Shown one piece after another: positions 8,437 through 18,686 of a stretch of 64,000 nucleotides of DNA. Below the pieces are notes generated by a model. That model ran no database searches. It was not told where the DNA came from and saw only the letters and a list, made by a program, of their open reading frames with translations. Source of the DNA: Sphingopyxis sp. (GTDB lineage: Bacteria; Pseudomonadota; Alphaproteobacteria; Sphingomonadales; Sphingomonadaceae). The first letter of the stretch is position 1. The number at the start of each line of letters is the position of its first letter. The stretch lies in contig NVXM01000026.1 in assembly GCA_002733865.1 (NCBI GenBank), forward strand, positions 62,001 to 126,000, written 5' to 3'. The translations under genes were made by a program, and so were the position numbers.

Positions 8437-9351
8437 ATGCGAAACATCCTCATCTGGCTTTCCCTCATGGCGTCGTTGTTACTGACAGCGTGCAACAATG
8501 CGCCCGATCCCGTGACCCTGAACACGGTCAAGTCGGGCAAGCCTGCGCTGTGGAAGGTCACCGGCACCCAGCCCGGACAGGTCGGCGTCGTCTATATGTT
8601 CGGTACGATCCACATTCTGCCGAACGATGTCCAATGGCGCACCCCGGCGCTTGAGACCGCCATTGCCGAATCGGATCAGTTGGTGATTGAAGTCCTCGGA
8701 CTGGATGACCCGCAGAGCGCCGCCAAAATATTCTCGCGCCTGGCTGTTTCGCCGGGCCAGGAACAACTCGAATCGCGCATCCAGCCAGCCTTGCGCAAGG
8801 ATCTCGACCGGATCATCGATGCTGCCAATATTTCCGAACGATCGCTCAACCGCATGGAAACATGGGCGGCCGCGCTGTCTCTGGCGTCGGCACAAACCAG
8901 GAGCCTGGGGCTCGACTCCAGCGGCGGTGTCGAGAAAAAACTCACGGCACAGTTTAAAAAAGCAGGCAAACCGATCACGGCACTGGAAACGATCGAAAGC
9001 CAATTGAGCTATTTTGACCGCTTGCCGGAAGAGCAACAACGGCAAATGCTGGTCAGCGTTGTCGAAGAGTCGGAGGATTCCCAGCAAGCCTTTGAAGAAT
9101 TGTTCAACGCATGGATGACCGGCGATCTCGAACAAATCGTGACACTTTCTGACGCTGGTATATTGAAAGACCCCAAGACGCGGGAATATCTGCTGATCAA
9201 ACGCAATCAGGACTGGGCGGAACAGCTCGACAAGCGTTTGCACAAGCCCGGCGTTTCACTGGTGGCGGTTGGTGCTGCGCATCTCGCCGGGCCGGATGCG
9301 GTGCAGGCCATGCTGGCGAAGCGCGGCTATAACGTCGAACAAATTCAATAA
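8437..9351 (+). CDS. TraB/GumN family lipoprotein (second of a tandem pair)
   Basis: This 304-residue paralogue of the preceding gene has a lipobox LLTAC (Cys19), the signature YMFGTIHILP, and the C-terminal VGAAHLAGPDAVQ. The two share layout but are clearly diverged, which suggests an old duplication. I chose the ATG at 8437 because it starts the signal peptide; an earlier in-frame start at 8362 would overlap the first gene. The 52-base gap suggests co-transcription. Envelope proteolysis or quality control is a family-level guess. Confidence 0.87.
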   Translation: MRNILIWLSLMASLLLTACNNAPDPVTLNTVKSGKPALWKVTGTQPGQVGVVYMFGTIHILPNDVQWRTPALETAIAESDQLVIEVLGLDDPQSAAKIFSRLAVSPGQEQLESRIQPALRKDLDRIIDAANISERSLNRMETWAAALSLASAQTRSLGLDSSGGVEKKLTAQFKKAGKPITALETIESQLSYFDRLPEEQQRQMLVSVVEESEDSQQAFEELFNAWMTGDLEQIVTLSDAGILKDPKTREYLLIKRNQDWAEQLDKRLHKPGVSLVAVGAAHLAGPDAVQAMLAKRGYNVEQIQ

Positions 9352-9373
9352 AATCGAATAATCAGGGCACTTC

Positions 9374-10171
9374 ATGACATTTACATTTGATCGCGAAACC
9401 GCGATAGTCGCGCTGGAAGACGGGCAGTTCACCATCCAAGCGAGCGATGTCTATCGCAATCCAACCGGCATGGCCTTTGGCGGGTGGGTGGCGGCGATCG
9501 CTGCGCAGGCCGTCGAAATGCATCCCGAACGCCGCGGTCCGCTGGTTTCGCAACAGATCATCTTCATGACGGGAGTCGGGCCGGGCGAGGTCAAGCTGTC
9601 CGTCAAGCTGCTTCGTGCTGGCTCTTCCACCCAGTTCTGGCGTGTAGAACTGTCGCAAAATGGCGCGATGACCAACGCCGCCGATATTGTGACCAGCACC
9701 CGTCGGCCGACCGATATCGACTATCAGGTCGAAATGCCGGTGACCAAGTCACCAGCGGACTCGATCTCATTGCCCTCCGTCAATCCGGTGGCGCCGAAAT
9801 GGGTCACGCACTATGATCAGCGGATCGCCAAAGGCATGCCGTTCGCCGTCAACGAGTCACCGGAAGCAATCGTCTGGATCAAGGAAGCAGACGAACGTCC
9901 AGTCGACCGGGTTAGCCTGTTCTCCATTCTCGATACGCCGATGCCGCGCACCTTTTTCGTCACCGAGAAATTCCGGCCTGGCTCTACCGTGACCATGGCC
10001 ACCTATATTTATGCCAGCGACGAAGATCTCGAGGCTGCAGGCAGCGATTACATGATGTTACGGGTCACCGGAGCTACGGTCAGGAACAGCGCCACCGACG
10101 GGCGCGCCGAACTCTGGTCAAAAAGCGGCATATTGCTGGCGACGAGCTCCCAGATCGGATTTTTCCGCTAG
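9374..10171 (+). CDS. Acyl-CoA thioesterase family protein
   Basis: The 265-residue protein has the double-hotdog layout of TesB-like thioesterases. The N-terminal half includes NPTGMAFGGWVAAIAAQAV, the usual substrate-entry block of hotdog acyl-CoA thioesterases. The second half (LFSILDTPMPRTFF, then SDYMMLRVTGATVRN) is the repeat domain. The acyl substrate cannot be told from sequence. It starts 22 bases after the GumN pair and may share their transcript. Confidence 0.8.
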   Translation: MTFTFDRETAIVALEDGQFTIQASDVYRNPTGMAFGGWVAAIAAQAVEMHPERRGPLVSQQIIFMTGVGPGEVKLSVKLLRAGSSTQFWRVELSQNGAMTNAADIVTSTRRPTDIDYQVEMPVTKSPADSISLPSVNPVAPKWVTHYDQRIAKGMPFAVNESPEAIVWIKEADERPVDRVSLFSILDTPMPRTFFVTEKFRPGSTVTMATYIYASDEDLEAAGSDYMMLRVTGATVRNSATDGRAELWSKSGILLATSSQIGFFR

Positions 10172-10296
10172 GCCGGGCGGACCGCGCAAATCCCTTGCTT
10201 TTGCGGCAACTCAACCTTATAGCGCCCTCTTTCCGGCCATGAGCACCCTGGAGGCGTGGCGGAAATCTAACAAAACCTTATTTTTGGAGCAACATT

Positions 10297-10965
10297 ATGA
10301 GTGATCAGCTGTCTATTACAGCAGAGCCTCGCGAACGGGCTGGCAAGGGAGCCTCCCGTGCACTGCGTCGCGAAGGCCGTGTCCCCGCCGTTATCTACGG
10401 CGACAAGAAAGAAGCCTTGGCAATTCACGTCGAAGCCCGCGCGTTGAACAAACTGCTCGGCACCGGCCATTTCATGAATTCCCTGATTCAGGTTGAAGTG
10501 AACGGCGAGAAAACCCGGACGCTGCCAAAGGATGTTGCTTTCGACCCGGTCACCGACCGGCCCATGCATGTTGACTTCTTCCGTCTGTCAAAGGGTGCCA
10601 AGGTACAGGTCAACATTCCTGTCGTCTTCATCAACGAAGAAGCCTCCCCTGGCCTGAAACGTGGCGGCGTCATGAACGTTGTGCGGCACGAGCTGGATCT
10701 TCTGTGCGACGCGGATCATATCCCCGACCAGATCGAAATCGACGTTACCGGCCTCGAAATCGGCGACTCGATCCACATTTCGCACATCACCCTGCCGGAA
10801 GGCTCGGAAAGCGCGATCACCGATCGTGACTTCACCATCGCGGGTGTAACCGCCCCATCGGCTCTGAAATCTTCTGACGACGAAGCCGAAGACGGCGAAG
10901 AAGGCGATGTCGAAGAAACCGAAGTCACCGAACAGAATGCTGATACGGTCGAGGGCGAAGACTAG
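10297..10965 (+). CDS. rplY: 50S ribosomal protein L25 (general stress protein Ctc type)
   Basis: L25 binds 5S rRNA in the large subunit. At 222 residues this is the long Ctc/TL5 form: an N-terminal L25 domain ([24 protein letters not shown]) is followed by the C-terminal beta domain ([25 protein letters not shown]). The tail from about residue 190 is highly acidic (repeated Asp/Glu), as in other alphaproteobacterial L25 proteins. TTGGAGC gives a good ribosome binding site before the ATG at 10297. A strong terminator follows at 10993, so pth just downstream probably has its own signals or depends on readthrough. Confidence 0.96.
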   Translation: MSDQLSITAEPRERAGKGASRALRREGRVPAVIYGDKKEALAIHVEARALNKLLGTGHFMNSLIQVEVNGEKTRTLPKDVAFDPVTDRPMHVDFFRLSKGAKVQVNIPVVFINEEASPGLKRGGVMNVVRHELDLLCDADHIPDQIEIDVTGLEIGDSIHISHITLPEGSESAITDRDFTIAGVTAPSALKSSDDEAEDGEEGDVEETEVTEQNADTVEGED

Positions 10966-10992
10966 ACCTTCATCGATCAAACATTGTAACGA

Positions 10993-11035
10993 AAAACCGT
11001 CCATGCTGGTCTATCAAAGCATGGACGGTTTTTTT
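10993..11035 (+). terminator. Rho-independent terminator after rplY
   Basis: A 15-bp perfect stem (10993-11007 with 11018-11032, core ACCGTCCATGCT) and a 10-base loop are followed directly by a T run. It sits about 30 bases after the rplY stop. Confidence 0.93.
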
Positions 11036-11074
11036 CTGTCGAAAGCTCGATAACGAGCGGAAGGACGTTAGAAG

Positions 11075-11644
11075 ATGCAACTATGGGTCGGCCTTGGCAA
11101 TCCGGGCGCGCAATATGCGCTGCACCGGCACAATGTCGGCTTCATGGTGATCGACGCGCTGGAGCAGGTGCACGGTTTTCCGCCGCCCAAGCAGAAGTTC
11201 AAGGGCTGGACGATGGAAGCGCGGCTGGGCGGCGAAAAGCTGGTACTGCTGAAACCGGCGACCTTCATGAATGAAAGCGGCAACAGCGTCCGCGCCGCCT
11301 TGGATTTCTACAAATTGCAGCCGGAAGATGTTACCGTCTTCTACGATGAGCTTGACCTCGAACCGTTCCGGATCAAGGTCAAACATGGCGGCGGTGCAGC
11401 GGGTCATAATGGCATCCGCTCGATGATTGCCCATATCGGCCCGGATTTTCGCCGGGTGCGGATCGGCATCGGCCATCCCGGCCACAAGGCCCGGGTTACC
11501 GGCCATGTGCTGGGCAATTTCGCCAAGGCGGAGATTGAGGATCTTTCCGACATGCTCGGCGTGATCGCATCGGAGGCCGACTGGCTGGCCAAGGGCGATG
11601 ATGCGCGGTTCATGAGCGAATATGCGATGCGGATGCAGGAATAG
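11075..11644 (+). CDS. pth: Peptidyl-tRNA hydrolase
   Basis: Pth releases peptides from peptidyl-tRNA dropped by stalled ribosomes. The 189 residues match the family. Visible catalytic and binding residues include Asn9 in GLGNPG, His19 in RHNVGF, the asparagine in ATFMNESGNSV and the aspartate in VFYDELDLE, plus the GGGAAGHNGIRSM loop. GGAAGGA lies upstream of the ATG at 11075. The pairing rplY-pth-ychF is a classic bacterial translation cluster. Confidence 0.97.
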   Translation: MQLWVGLGNPGAQYALHRHNVGFMVIDALEQVHGFPPPKQKFKGWTMEARLGGEKLVLLKPATFMNESGNSVRAALDFYKLQPEDVTVFYDELDLEPFRIKVKHGGGAAGHNGIRSMIAHIGPDFRRVRIGIGHPGHKARVTGHVLGNFAKAEIEDLSDMLGVIASEADWLAKGDDARFMSEYAMRMQE

Positions 11645-11657
11645 TTTCAAACAATAA

Positions 11658-11750
11658 TCGTCACCCTGAACTTGATTCAGGGTCCAGAGCGTATATGCGC
11701 ACCTTTTGAACGATTTGGCACGGGCTGCTGAATCAAGTTCAGCATGACGG
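11658..11750. repeat. Palindromic repeat (family 1) between pth and ychF
   Basis: The left arm (11658-11682) and right arm (about 11725-11750) are imperfect family 1 arms (CTTGATTCAG and CTGAATCAAG in place of the TTTCAG version). Its right end merges with the GACGGAG that serves as the ychF ribosome binding site. Confidence 0.82.
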
Positions 11751-11759
11751 AGTTATCAA

Positions 11760-12860
11760 ATGGGTTTCAAATGCGGTATCGTTGGCTTGCCCAACGTCGG
11801 AAAATCAACGCTGTTCAATGCACTGACCGAGACACAGGCGGCGCAGGCGGCCAACTATCCGTTCTGCACGATCGAGCCCAATGTCGGTCAGGTGGCGGTG
11901 CCCGATCCGCGGCTCGACCAGATCGCGAAAATCGCCAATAGTGCGAAGATCATCGAGACGCAGCTGGCCTTTGTCGACATCGCCGGGTTGGTGAAAGGCG
12001 CGTCCAAGGGCGAAGGTCTGGGCAACCAGTTTCTCGGCAATATCCGCGAAGTCGACGCCATTGTCCATGTGCTGCGCTGTTTCGAGGATGACGATATCCA
12101 GCATGTCGCCAACAAGATCGACCCGATTTCCGATGCGGAAGTGGTGGAAACCGAGCTGCTGCTGTCCGATCTCGAAAGCCTCGAGAAGCGCGTCCCTGCG
12201 TTCCAGAAAAAGGCGACGAGCGGCGACAAAGAAGCCAAGATTGCCGCCAATGTGCTGGGCCGGACGCTGGAATTGTTGCGCGAAGGCAAACCCGCACGCC
12301 TCACCGAACCAGAGGGCGAGGAAGAGCAACGGATTTTTGACCAGTCGCAGCTGCTGACCGCCAAGCCGGTGCTCTATGTCTGCAATGTCAGCGAAGGCGA
12401 TGCCGCCACCGGCAACAATCTGAGCGCCGCCGTGTTTGAAAAGGCAAAGGCCGAGAATGCGGAAGCAGTCATCGTCTCTGCTGCAATCGAATCCGAACTG
12501 GTCGAGATGGAACCGGACGACCGGGCCGAGTTTCTCGCCGAACTGGGCCTTGAGGAATCCGGCCTCGCTCGCGTGATCCGCGCCGGTTACCAGCTGCTTG
12601 ACCTGCAGACGTTCTTCACCGTCGGCCCCAAGGAAGCGCGCGCCTGGACGGTGCACAAGGGTGCCAAGGCCCCCGAGGCGGCCGGCGAGATCCACAGCGA
12701 TTTCGAGCGCGGCTTCATCCGTGCCGAAACCATCGCCTTCGACGACTATGTCGCCCTGGGCGGGGAAAGCGCGGCCCGCGATGCCGGCAAGCTGCGGCAG
12801 GAAGGCAAGGAATATGTTGCCAAGGATGGCGATATCTTCAATTTCAAATTCAATGTCTGA
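11760..12860 (+). CDS. ychF: Redox-regulated ATPase/GTPase YchF (OLA1 family)
   Basis: YchF is an Obg-related P-loop NTPase that binds ribosomes and prefers ATP in characterised members. The 366 residues include the P-loop GLPNVGKSTLFNAL, the switch block FCTIEPNVG, the DIAGLVKGASKGEGLGNQFL G3 region, and a C-terminal TGS domain (LLDLQTFFTVGPKEARAWTV). The ATG at 11760 is preceded by GGAG at eight bases. That site abuts the end of the family 1 repeat. The product probably works in translation stress together with Pth. Confidence 0.97.
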   Translation: MGFKCGIVGLPNVGKSTLFNALTETQAAQAANYPFCTIEPNVGQVAVPDPRLDQIAKIANSAKIIETQLAFVDIAGLVKGASKGEGLGNQFLGNIREVDAIVHVLRCFEDDDIQHVANKIDPISDAEVVETELLLSDLESLEKRVPAFQKKATSGDKEAKIAANVLGRTLELLREGKPARLTEPEGEEEQRIFDQSQLLTAKPVLYVCNVSEGDAATGNNLSAAVFEKAKAENAEAVIVSAAIESELVEMEPDDRAEFLAELGLEESGLARVIRAGYQLLDLQTFFTVGPKEARAWTVHKGAKAPEAAGEIHSDFERGFIRAETIAFDDYVALGGESAARDAGKLRQEGKEYVAKDGDIFNFKFNV

Positions 12861-12907
12861 ACTGTCACATAGTCCGGCTAAGCGATAGTGATCGGGGAGC
12901 ATAACGC

Positions 12908-14152
12908 ATGATTCGTTCCATATTTTCGCTAATTCTGGGCAGTTTACTGCTGGTAGCCTCTCCGGCGCTCGCCGCGACCACGCCCGAGCATGACGATACG
13001 ACAAGCGAAAAAGCGGAGATTCGTGATCCGGTCACGATTTTGATCTCGATCGACGGATTCCGGCCCGATTATCTCGACCGCGGAATCACGCCGAACCTGA
13101 GCGCGCTCGCGGCAAAGGGCATATACGGACCAATGCGTCCGTCCTTCCCGAGCAAGACCTTTCCCAATCACTGGACCCTCGTGACCGGCAAGACGCCTGA
13201 CCATCACGGCATTGTCGGTAATACGATGGAAGATGTCGCACGGCCAGGCGAATTGTTCAAAATGGCGACCAAGGATCCGTTCTGGTGGAATCAGGCCGAG
13301 CCGATCTGGATCACCGCGGAGAAACAGGGCGTGCGGACCGCCACCATGTTCTGGCCGGGATCGGAAGTGGAATTTGACGGCATTCGGCCAGCAGACTGGT
13401 GGCCGTTCAACGAAAAGCTGTCGAATGACCGCCGGATTAACGCGGTGGTCGACTGGATGCGGCGCCCCGCCGATATCCGGCCAAAATTGGTCACGCTCTA
13501 TTTCGATACGGTCGACACGGCCGGCCACTATTATGGTCCAGCGCCGAGCGAGCAGCTACGCGCTGCGATAGCCGAAGTGGATAGCGAAATCGGGCGTTTG
13601 AAGCAGCAGCTCGCCAGCATGGGACAGCCGGTCAATTTTGTCATCGCGTCGGACCATGGCATGACGGAAACCTCGCCGGAACGAATCATCTACCTTGATG
13701 AGATCATGCCACGCGACCAATATCGTCTGGTGGAAGACGGCAATTACGCCGGACTGGAGCCGCTGGACGGCAATATCGAAGCGCTGCGCGAGGCCTTTGT
13801 CCGGCCGCACGCGCATATGCAATGCTGGAACCGGGAAAATATTCCGCCACAATTTGCCTATGGAACCAATCCGCGTGTGCCATCGATCCTGTGCCTGCCG
13901 GAAACCGGCTGGGTGGTGTATCAGGATGTGCCGGAATGGATGACCGGCATTGGCGGCGGACACGGTTATGATCAACGCGCGCCGGACATGATGGCCTTCT
14001 TCCTGGCCAGCGGGCCAGCGATCAGCGCTGGCGGCACGCTGCCGGTGTTCGACAATGTGAATGTCTATTCGCTGGTTGCCCGGCTGGCTGGCGTCAAACC
14101 CGCTGCCAGCGACGGCAGTCTCGCTCCGTTCGAGGCGATGCTTGTCCCTTGA
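12908..14152 (+). CDS. Secreted nucleotide pyrophosphatase/phosphodiesterase (ENPP family, alkaline phosphatase superfamily)
   Basis: The 414-residue protein has a signal peptide (cleavage after SPALA) and is probably periplasmic. It follows the ENPP pattern: metal aspartate in ISIDGFRPDYL, the catalytic threonine in PSFPSKTFPNH, DTVDTAGHYYGP, SDHGMTE, and a late GGGHGYDQR. Such enzymes hydrolyse nucleotide or phosphodiester bonds with two zinc ions. The exact substrate is unknown. It begins 47 bases after ychF with GGGGAGC nearby and may be transcribed separately. Confidence 0.9.
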   Translation: MIRSIFSLILGSLLLVASPALAATTPEHDDTTSEKAEIRDPVTILISIDGFRPDYLDRGITPNLSALAAKGIYGPMRPSFPSKTFPNHWTLVTGKTPDHHGIVGNTMEDVARPGELFKMATKDPFWWNQAEPIWITAEKQGVRTATMFWPGSEVEFDGIRPADWWPFNEKLSNDRRINAVVDWMRRPADIRPKLVTLYFDTVDTAGHYYGPAPSEQLRAAIAEVDSEIGRLKQQLASMGQPVNFVIASDHGMTETSPERIIYLDEIMPRDQYRLVEDGNYAGLEPLDGNIEALREAFVRPHAHMQCWNRENIPPQFAYGTNPRVPSILCLPETGWVVYQDVPEWMTGIGGGHGYDQRAPDMMAFFLASGPAISAGGTLPVFDNVNVYSLVARLAGVKPAASDGSLAPFEAMLVP

Positions 14153-14173
14153 TGGACACGGGACTGGATCGGT

Positions 14174-14644
14174 TCATTTCAGCCGATCGAAATCGGCGAC
14201 TCTTTTATAGACAAGCTTGACGGCATCGCTGTTTTCAACACTGCAGGTCCGGGGATTGACCGTCCGGTCTCCCCGAAACCCCTCCAATATCGTGCCATCA
14301 TCCTTCACGGTCAGGCCCATGCCGACCCATATCTGGACCCCGCATTTTTTCTGCGTCGCCCGCGAAAAGGGCCCCCGGTGCGCGCCATAAATCAGATTGT
14401 CGTGAACGGTTGCGGTAAAGTTTATGTCATCTGGCTCGTTGGTCGTCGACCGCTTGACGTAGCGGGAGGTCAGGCTGGAGCCATCCTGCGTAAAGTGGAC
14501 GATTTGACCATTCTCCAGTTGCCAGTAGCCCGTCAGATCGCTGACGGCTGCTTTCGATTGATTGGCGTCCGAGCGCGCGTCGGCAGCAGGGCCGCTAACC
14601 AGCATCATGGCGGAAAAAGCATAGGCTACGTGGCGAAATAGCAT
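14174..14644 (-). CDS. Secreted protein of unknown function
   Basis: I do not recognise the family. The 156-residue product starts with a signal peptide (MLFRHVAYAFSAMMLVSG, likely cleavage near ADA), so it is probably periplasmic. The mature part contains GYWQLENGQIVHFTQDGSS and a GMGLTVKDDGTILEGFRGD stretch, giving a small beta-rich, lipocalin-like or DUF2147-like impression, plus two cysteines (KKCGV and RTCSV) that might pair. I chose the ATG at 14644 because GGAG lies seven bases upstream; longer in-frame starts at 14662 and 14713 lack one. It converges on the phosphodiesterase gene. Confidence 0.7.
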   Translation of the reverse strand: MLFRHVAYAFSAMMLVSGPAADARSDANQSKAAVSDLTGYWQLENGQIVHFTQDGSSLTSRYVKRSTTNEPDDINFTATVHDNLIYGAHRGPFSRATQKKCGVQIWVGMGLTVKDDGTILEGFRGDRTVNPRTCSVENSDAVKLVYKRVADFDRLK

Positions 14645-14729
14645 GGCACACTCCGGTTTCATTGGAACAAGCGGCTTAGGCTTCCAGGCGAGGCAAGCAA
14701 TGATCTTGATCACTGATCGCGTCTAAAGC

Positions 14730-16544
14730 TTATTTCCGGCCAAATAGTTTTTCCACGTCCTCCAGCGCCAGCTTCACCCAGGTCGGACGCCCATGGTTGC
14801 ATTGACCGCTATGCGGCGTCACCTCCATTTCGCGCAGCAACGCGTTCATTTCCGCGACGCTGAGCACCCGCCCTGCCCGAACAGATCCGTGACAGGCCAT
14901 GGTCGAAGCGACATGATCAACGCGCTCCTTGAGGCTGAGCGCCTGATCATAAGCACCCAGTTCGTCAGCGAGATCGGTGACCAGTTCCCGAACATCGCCT
15001 GAGCCGAGCATAGCCGGTGTCGCTCTCACCAGCATCGCCGTCGGCCCGAAACGCTCCAGCTCCAGCCCGAATTCCGACAGCTCGGCGGCGCGGCTCTCGA
15101 GCCGGTCGCAGGCATTTTCGTCCAGTTCGACCACCTCTGCCATGAGCAGGGCCTGCGATGCCACAGTGCCACCTTCGACCGCCTTGCGCATCCGCTCGAG
15201 CACAAGCCGTTCGTGCGCTGCATGCTGATCAACAATCACCAGCCCGTCCTCTGCCTCCGCTACAATATAGGTTTTTGCCACTTGGCCGCGCGCGATGCCC
15301 AGCGGATGGCTGCTGCTCGCCGGTACGGGCCCGGAAGCCTCCTCAGCCCGCCCCATCAACGGCGCAAGCTCCTCCGGCGAATCCGCTTTTCCGAAGTCGG
15401 GGAACGCGCTGCCGCCGTCCTGCACGGATGCAGAAGGATAGGGTTGCTGAGTGACCGCCGCCCTGCCCTGCGAGGTGAATATACTGCTCTGGCGATCCGG
15501 CATAACCGGTTCGCTCTGCCACCGCCCTAGCGCCGATTCGGCGGGACGCTGAACCGCACGAAACCCGCCTTCATCGAGCGCCTTGCGCAAACCACTCACG
15601 ATCATGCCGCGTATCATAGCCGGTTCGCGAAACCGCACTTCTGTCTTCGCCGGATGCACGTTCACATCGACCAGCTCGGGCGGCATGTCGATGAACAGTG
15701 CGACCACCGGATGCCGGTCCCGCGCCAGCATCTCGGCATAGGCCCCGCGGACCGCGCCGACCAGCAGCCGGTCCTTGACTGGACGGCCGTTGACGAACAG
15801 GAACTGGTGGTCGGCAACACCGCGATTGTAGGTTGGCAGGCCAGCCACGCCGGTCAGGTGGATGTCTTCGCGCTGCAGATCGACGCCGACACTGTTGGCG
15901 CGCAGATCACGGCTGGTCAGGGCTGCCACTCGTTCGGGACCGGTTTCCCCGGCCTGAACCGCGATCGCCTTGCGCCCCTGATGCTCCAGCGTGAATCCGA
16001 TATCGGGTCGCGCCATGGCCAAACGCCGCACGATATCTGTGCAGGCCGCATATTCGCTGCGCGCCGTCCGCAGGAATTTGCGCCGCGCCGGCACCTTGCC
16101 GAACAGCTGCTCGACTCGTACCTTTGTCCCCGGCGGAATCGCGACAGGCCCTTCCTCGACCAGTGCGCCATGGTCGATGACCCGCAACCAGCCATCTTGC
16201 CCGGCCATACGGCTCTCAATGGTCAGCCGGGCCACACTGGCGATCGATGGCAGCGCTTCACCGCGAAACCCCATGGTGGTGACCAATTCGATCGCTTCAT
16301 CTGGCAATTTGGAGGTTGCGTGCCGCTCCAGCGCCAGCGCAATGTCCTCACGGCCCATGCCGGAGCCATTGTCGGTAACCTGAACGAGGTCGAGCCCGCC
16401 TTCCTCCAGACGGATATTTATCTGACTGGCCCCGGCGTCAATCGCATTTTCAACCAGCTCTTTCAGAGCACTGGCCGGGCGCTCGACAACCTCTCCGGCA
16501 GCGATCCTATTTATCAGGCTATTTGGAAGTCTTCTTATTGACAT
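14730..16544 (-). CDS. mutL: DNA mismatch repair protein MutL
   Basis: MutL links mismatch recognition by MutS to strand removal. The 604-residue protein has the GHKL ATPase N-terminus (INRIAAGEVVERPASALKEL, then VTDNGSGM and TMGFRGEAL) and a C-terminal dimerisation domain. The C-terminal domain carries DQHAAHERLVLE, which fits the DQHA(X)2E(X)4E metal motif of nicking MutL proteins, as expected in bacteria without MutH. It diverges from mreB across about 150 bases. Confidence 0.97.
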   Translation of the reverse strand: MSIRRLPNSLINRIAAGEVVERPASALKELVENAIDAGASQINIRLEEGGLDLVQVTDNGSGMGREDIALALERHATSKLPDEAIELVTTMGFRGEALPSIASVARLTIESRMAGQDGWLRVIDHGALVEEGPVAIPPGTKVRVEQLFGKVPARRKFLRTARSEYAACTDIVRRLAMARPDIGFTLEHQGRKAIAVQAGETGPERVAALTSRDLRANSVGVDLQREDIHLTGVAGLPTYNRGVADHQFLFVNGRPVKDRLLVGAVRGAYAEMLARDRHPVVALFIDMPPELVDVNVHPAKTEVRFREPAMIRGMIVSGLRKALDEGGFRAVQRPAESALGRWQSEPVMPDRQSSIFTSQGRAAVTQQPYPSASVQDGGSAFPDFGKADSPEELAPLMGRAEEASGPVPASSSHPLGIARGQVAKTYIVAEAEDGLVIVDQHAAHERLVLERMRKAVEGGTVASQALLMAEVVELDENACDRLESRAAELSEFGLELERFGPTAMLVRATPAMLGSGDVRELVTDLADELGAYDQALSLKERVDHVASTMACHGSVRAGRVLSVAEMNALLREMEVTPHSGQCNHGRPTWVKLALEDVEKLFGRK

Positions 16545-16620
16545 ATTGTCGTTCCTAGCCCAAGCGACCTTGCCAAGCGACCCCTGATTTTTTGGGCGAT
16601 TCCCATGGCTAACCTCATGA

Positions 16621-17733
<1,113 letters not shown>

Positions 17734-17783
17734 TATTAGAGTATATGATGGAACAACGACTGGAAGTGAAAGGATAGACCGAT

Positions 17784-18686
17784 ATGGCGCCGCCAAACAA
17801 TCGGCGTCCAGGATTTTCCAAGCGGGCGCAATATAGTATATTCGCCAGCTACTTACTGGGCATTTTGGGAGCAGTTTTGGGACTGCTTCTGTTGCTCATT
17901 TCGTTCGTCGATCCTCGAGGATTTTCTGCCCTTCGCTCCGCCGGCGCAGAAGTGGTCGCACCACTCAGCAAATCGCTTTCCGAAATTGGTGGCGCCACCG
18001 GCAGTGCTGCCGATCAGGTTGCCGCCTATTTCAACGCAGCATCGAAAAATGCGGCGATGCGTCAGGAACTCGAGCAAAATCGTATAGAAATTCTGGAAGC
18101 CCGTGCCCTCAGGCAGGAAAATGAGCGCCTCAAGCGGCTGTTGAAGCTGGATGAGGAAATCCCCGACTCAATCGCCATGGCTCGCCTGATCAGTTCGACC
18201 GCGTCGAGTTCGCGGCGCATCGCCACCTTGGGCGTCGGCAGCAGCAGCGGCCTCGAACCGGGACAACCGGTTCGTTCGCCGGAAGGACTGGTCGGCCGGA
18301 TATTGGAAACGGGACCAACGACCGCGCGCGTGCTGCTGGTCTCGGACGGCAACAATGTCACCCCGGTACAACGCGCCAGCGACAGCCTGCCTGCCTTTGT
18401 AACCGGTCGCGGTGATGGCACGGTCGATATCCAGCCAATCAACCTCGGCTCGAATCCCTTCAAGGGCGGCGATCTGATGATCACCTCGGGCAGCGGCGGC
18501 CTGTATAGCCCGGGCATTCCTGTAGCGGTCGTCATCCGCAAGACAGAAACCGGTGCCATCGGACGCGTCCTGGCCAACCCTGCAAAGGTCAGCCACGCTA
18601 TCGTTCAACCTATCTTCCAGGCAGAAACGATCCGGCAGATCGCGAATACTCCCGCACCCGAAGCGGAACAGGGCCGCGGAGAATAG
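17784..18686 (+). CDS. mreC: Rod shape-determining protein MreC
   Basis: MreC is a bitopic inner-membrane protein whose periplasmic part organises the elongasome. The 300 residues show one membrane helix (about 20-42), a coiled-coil segment (near residues 85-120, with LEQNRIEILEARALRQENERL as its core), and the beta-barrel core containing VGSSSGLEPGQPVRSPEGLVG. The last base of its TAG is the first base of the mreD GTG. Confidence 0.95.
   Translation: MAPPNNRRPGFSKRAQYSIFASYLLGILGAVLGLLLLLISFVDPRGFSALRSAGAEVVAPLSKSLSEIGGATGSAADQVAAYFNAASKNAAMRQELEQNRIEILEARALRQENERLKRLLKLDEEIPDSIAMARLISSTASSSRRIATLGVGSSSGLEPGQPVRSPEGLVGRILETGPTTARVLLVSDGNNVTPVQRASDSLPAFVTGRGDGTVDIQPINLGSNPFKGGDLMITSGSGGLYSPGIPVAVVIRKTETGAIGRVLANPAKVSHAIVQPIFQAETIRQIANTPAPEAEQGRGE

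Noticed and set aside
11805-13004. 399-codon minus-strand ORF opposite ychF
   Set aside because: Antisense shadow; ychF is unmistakable.
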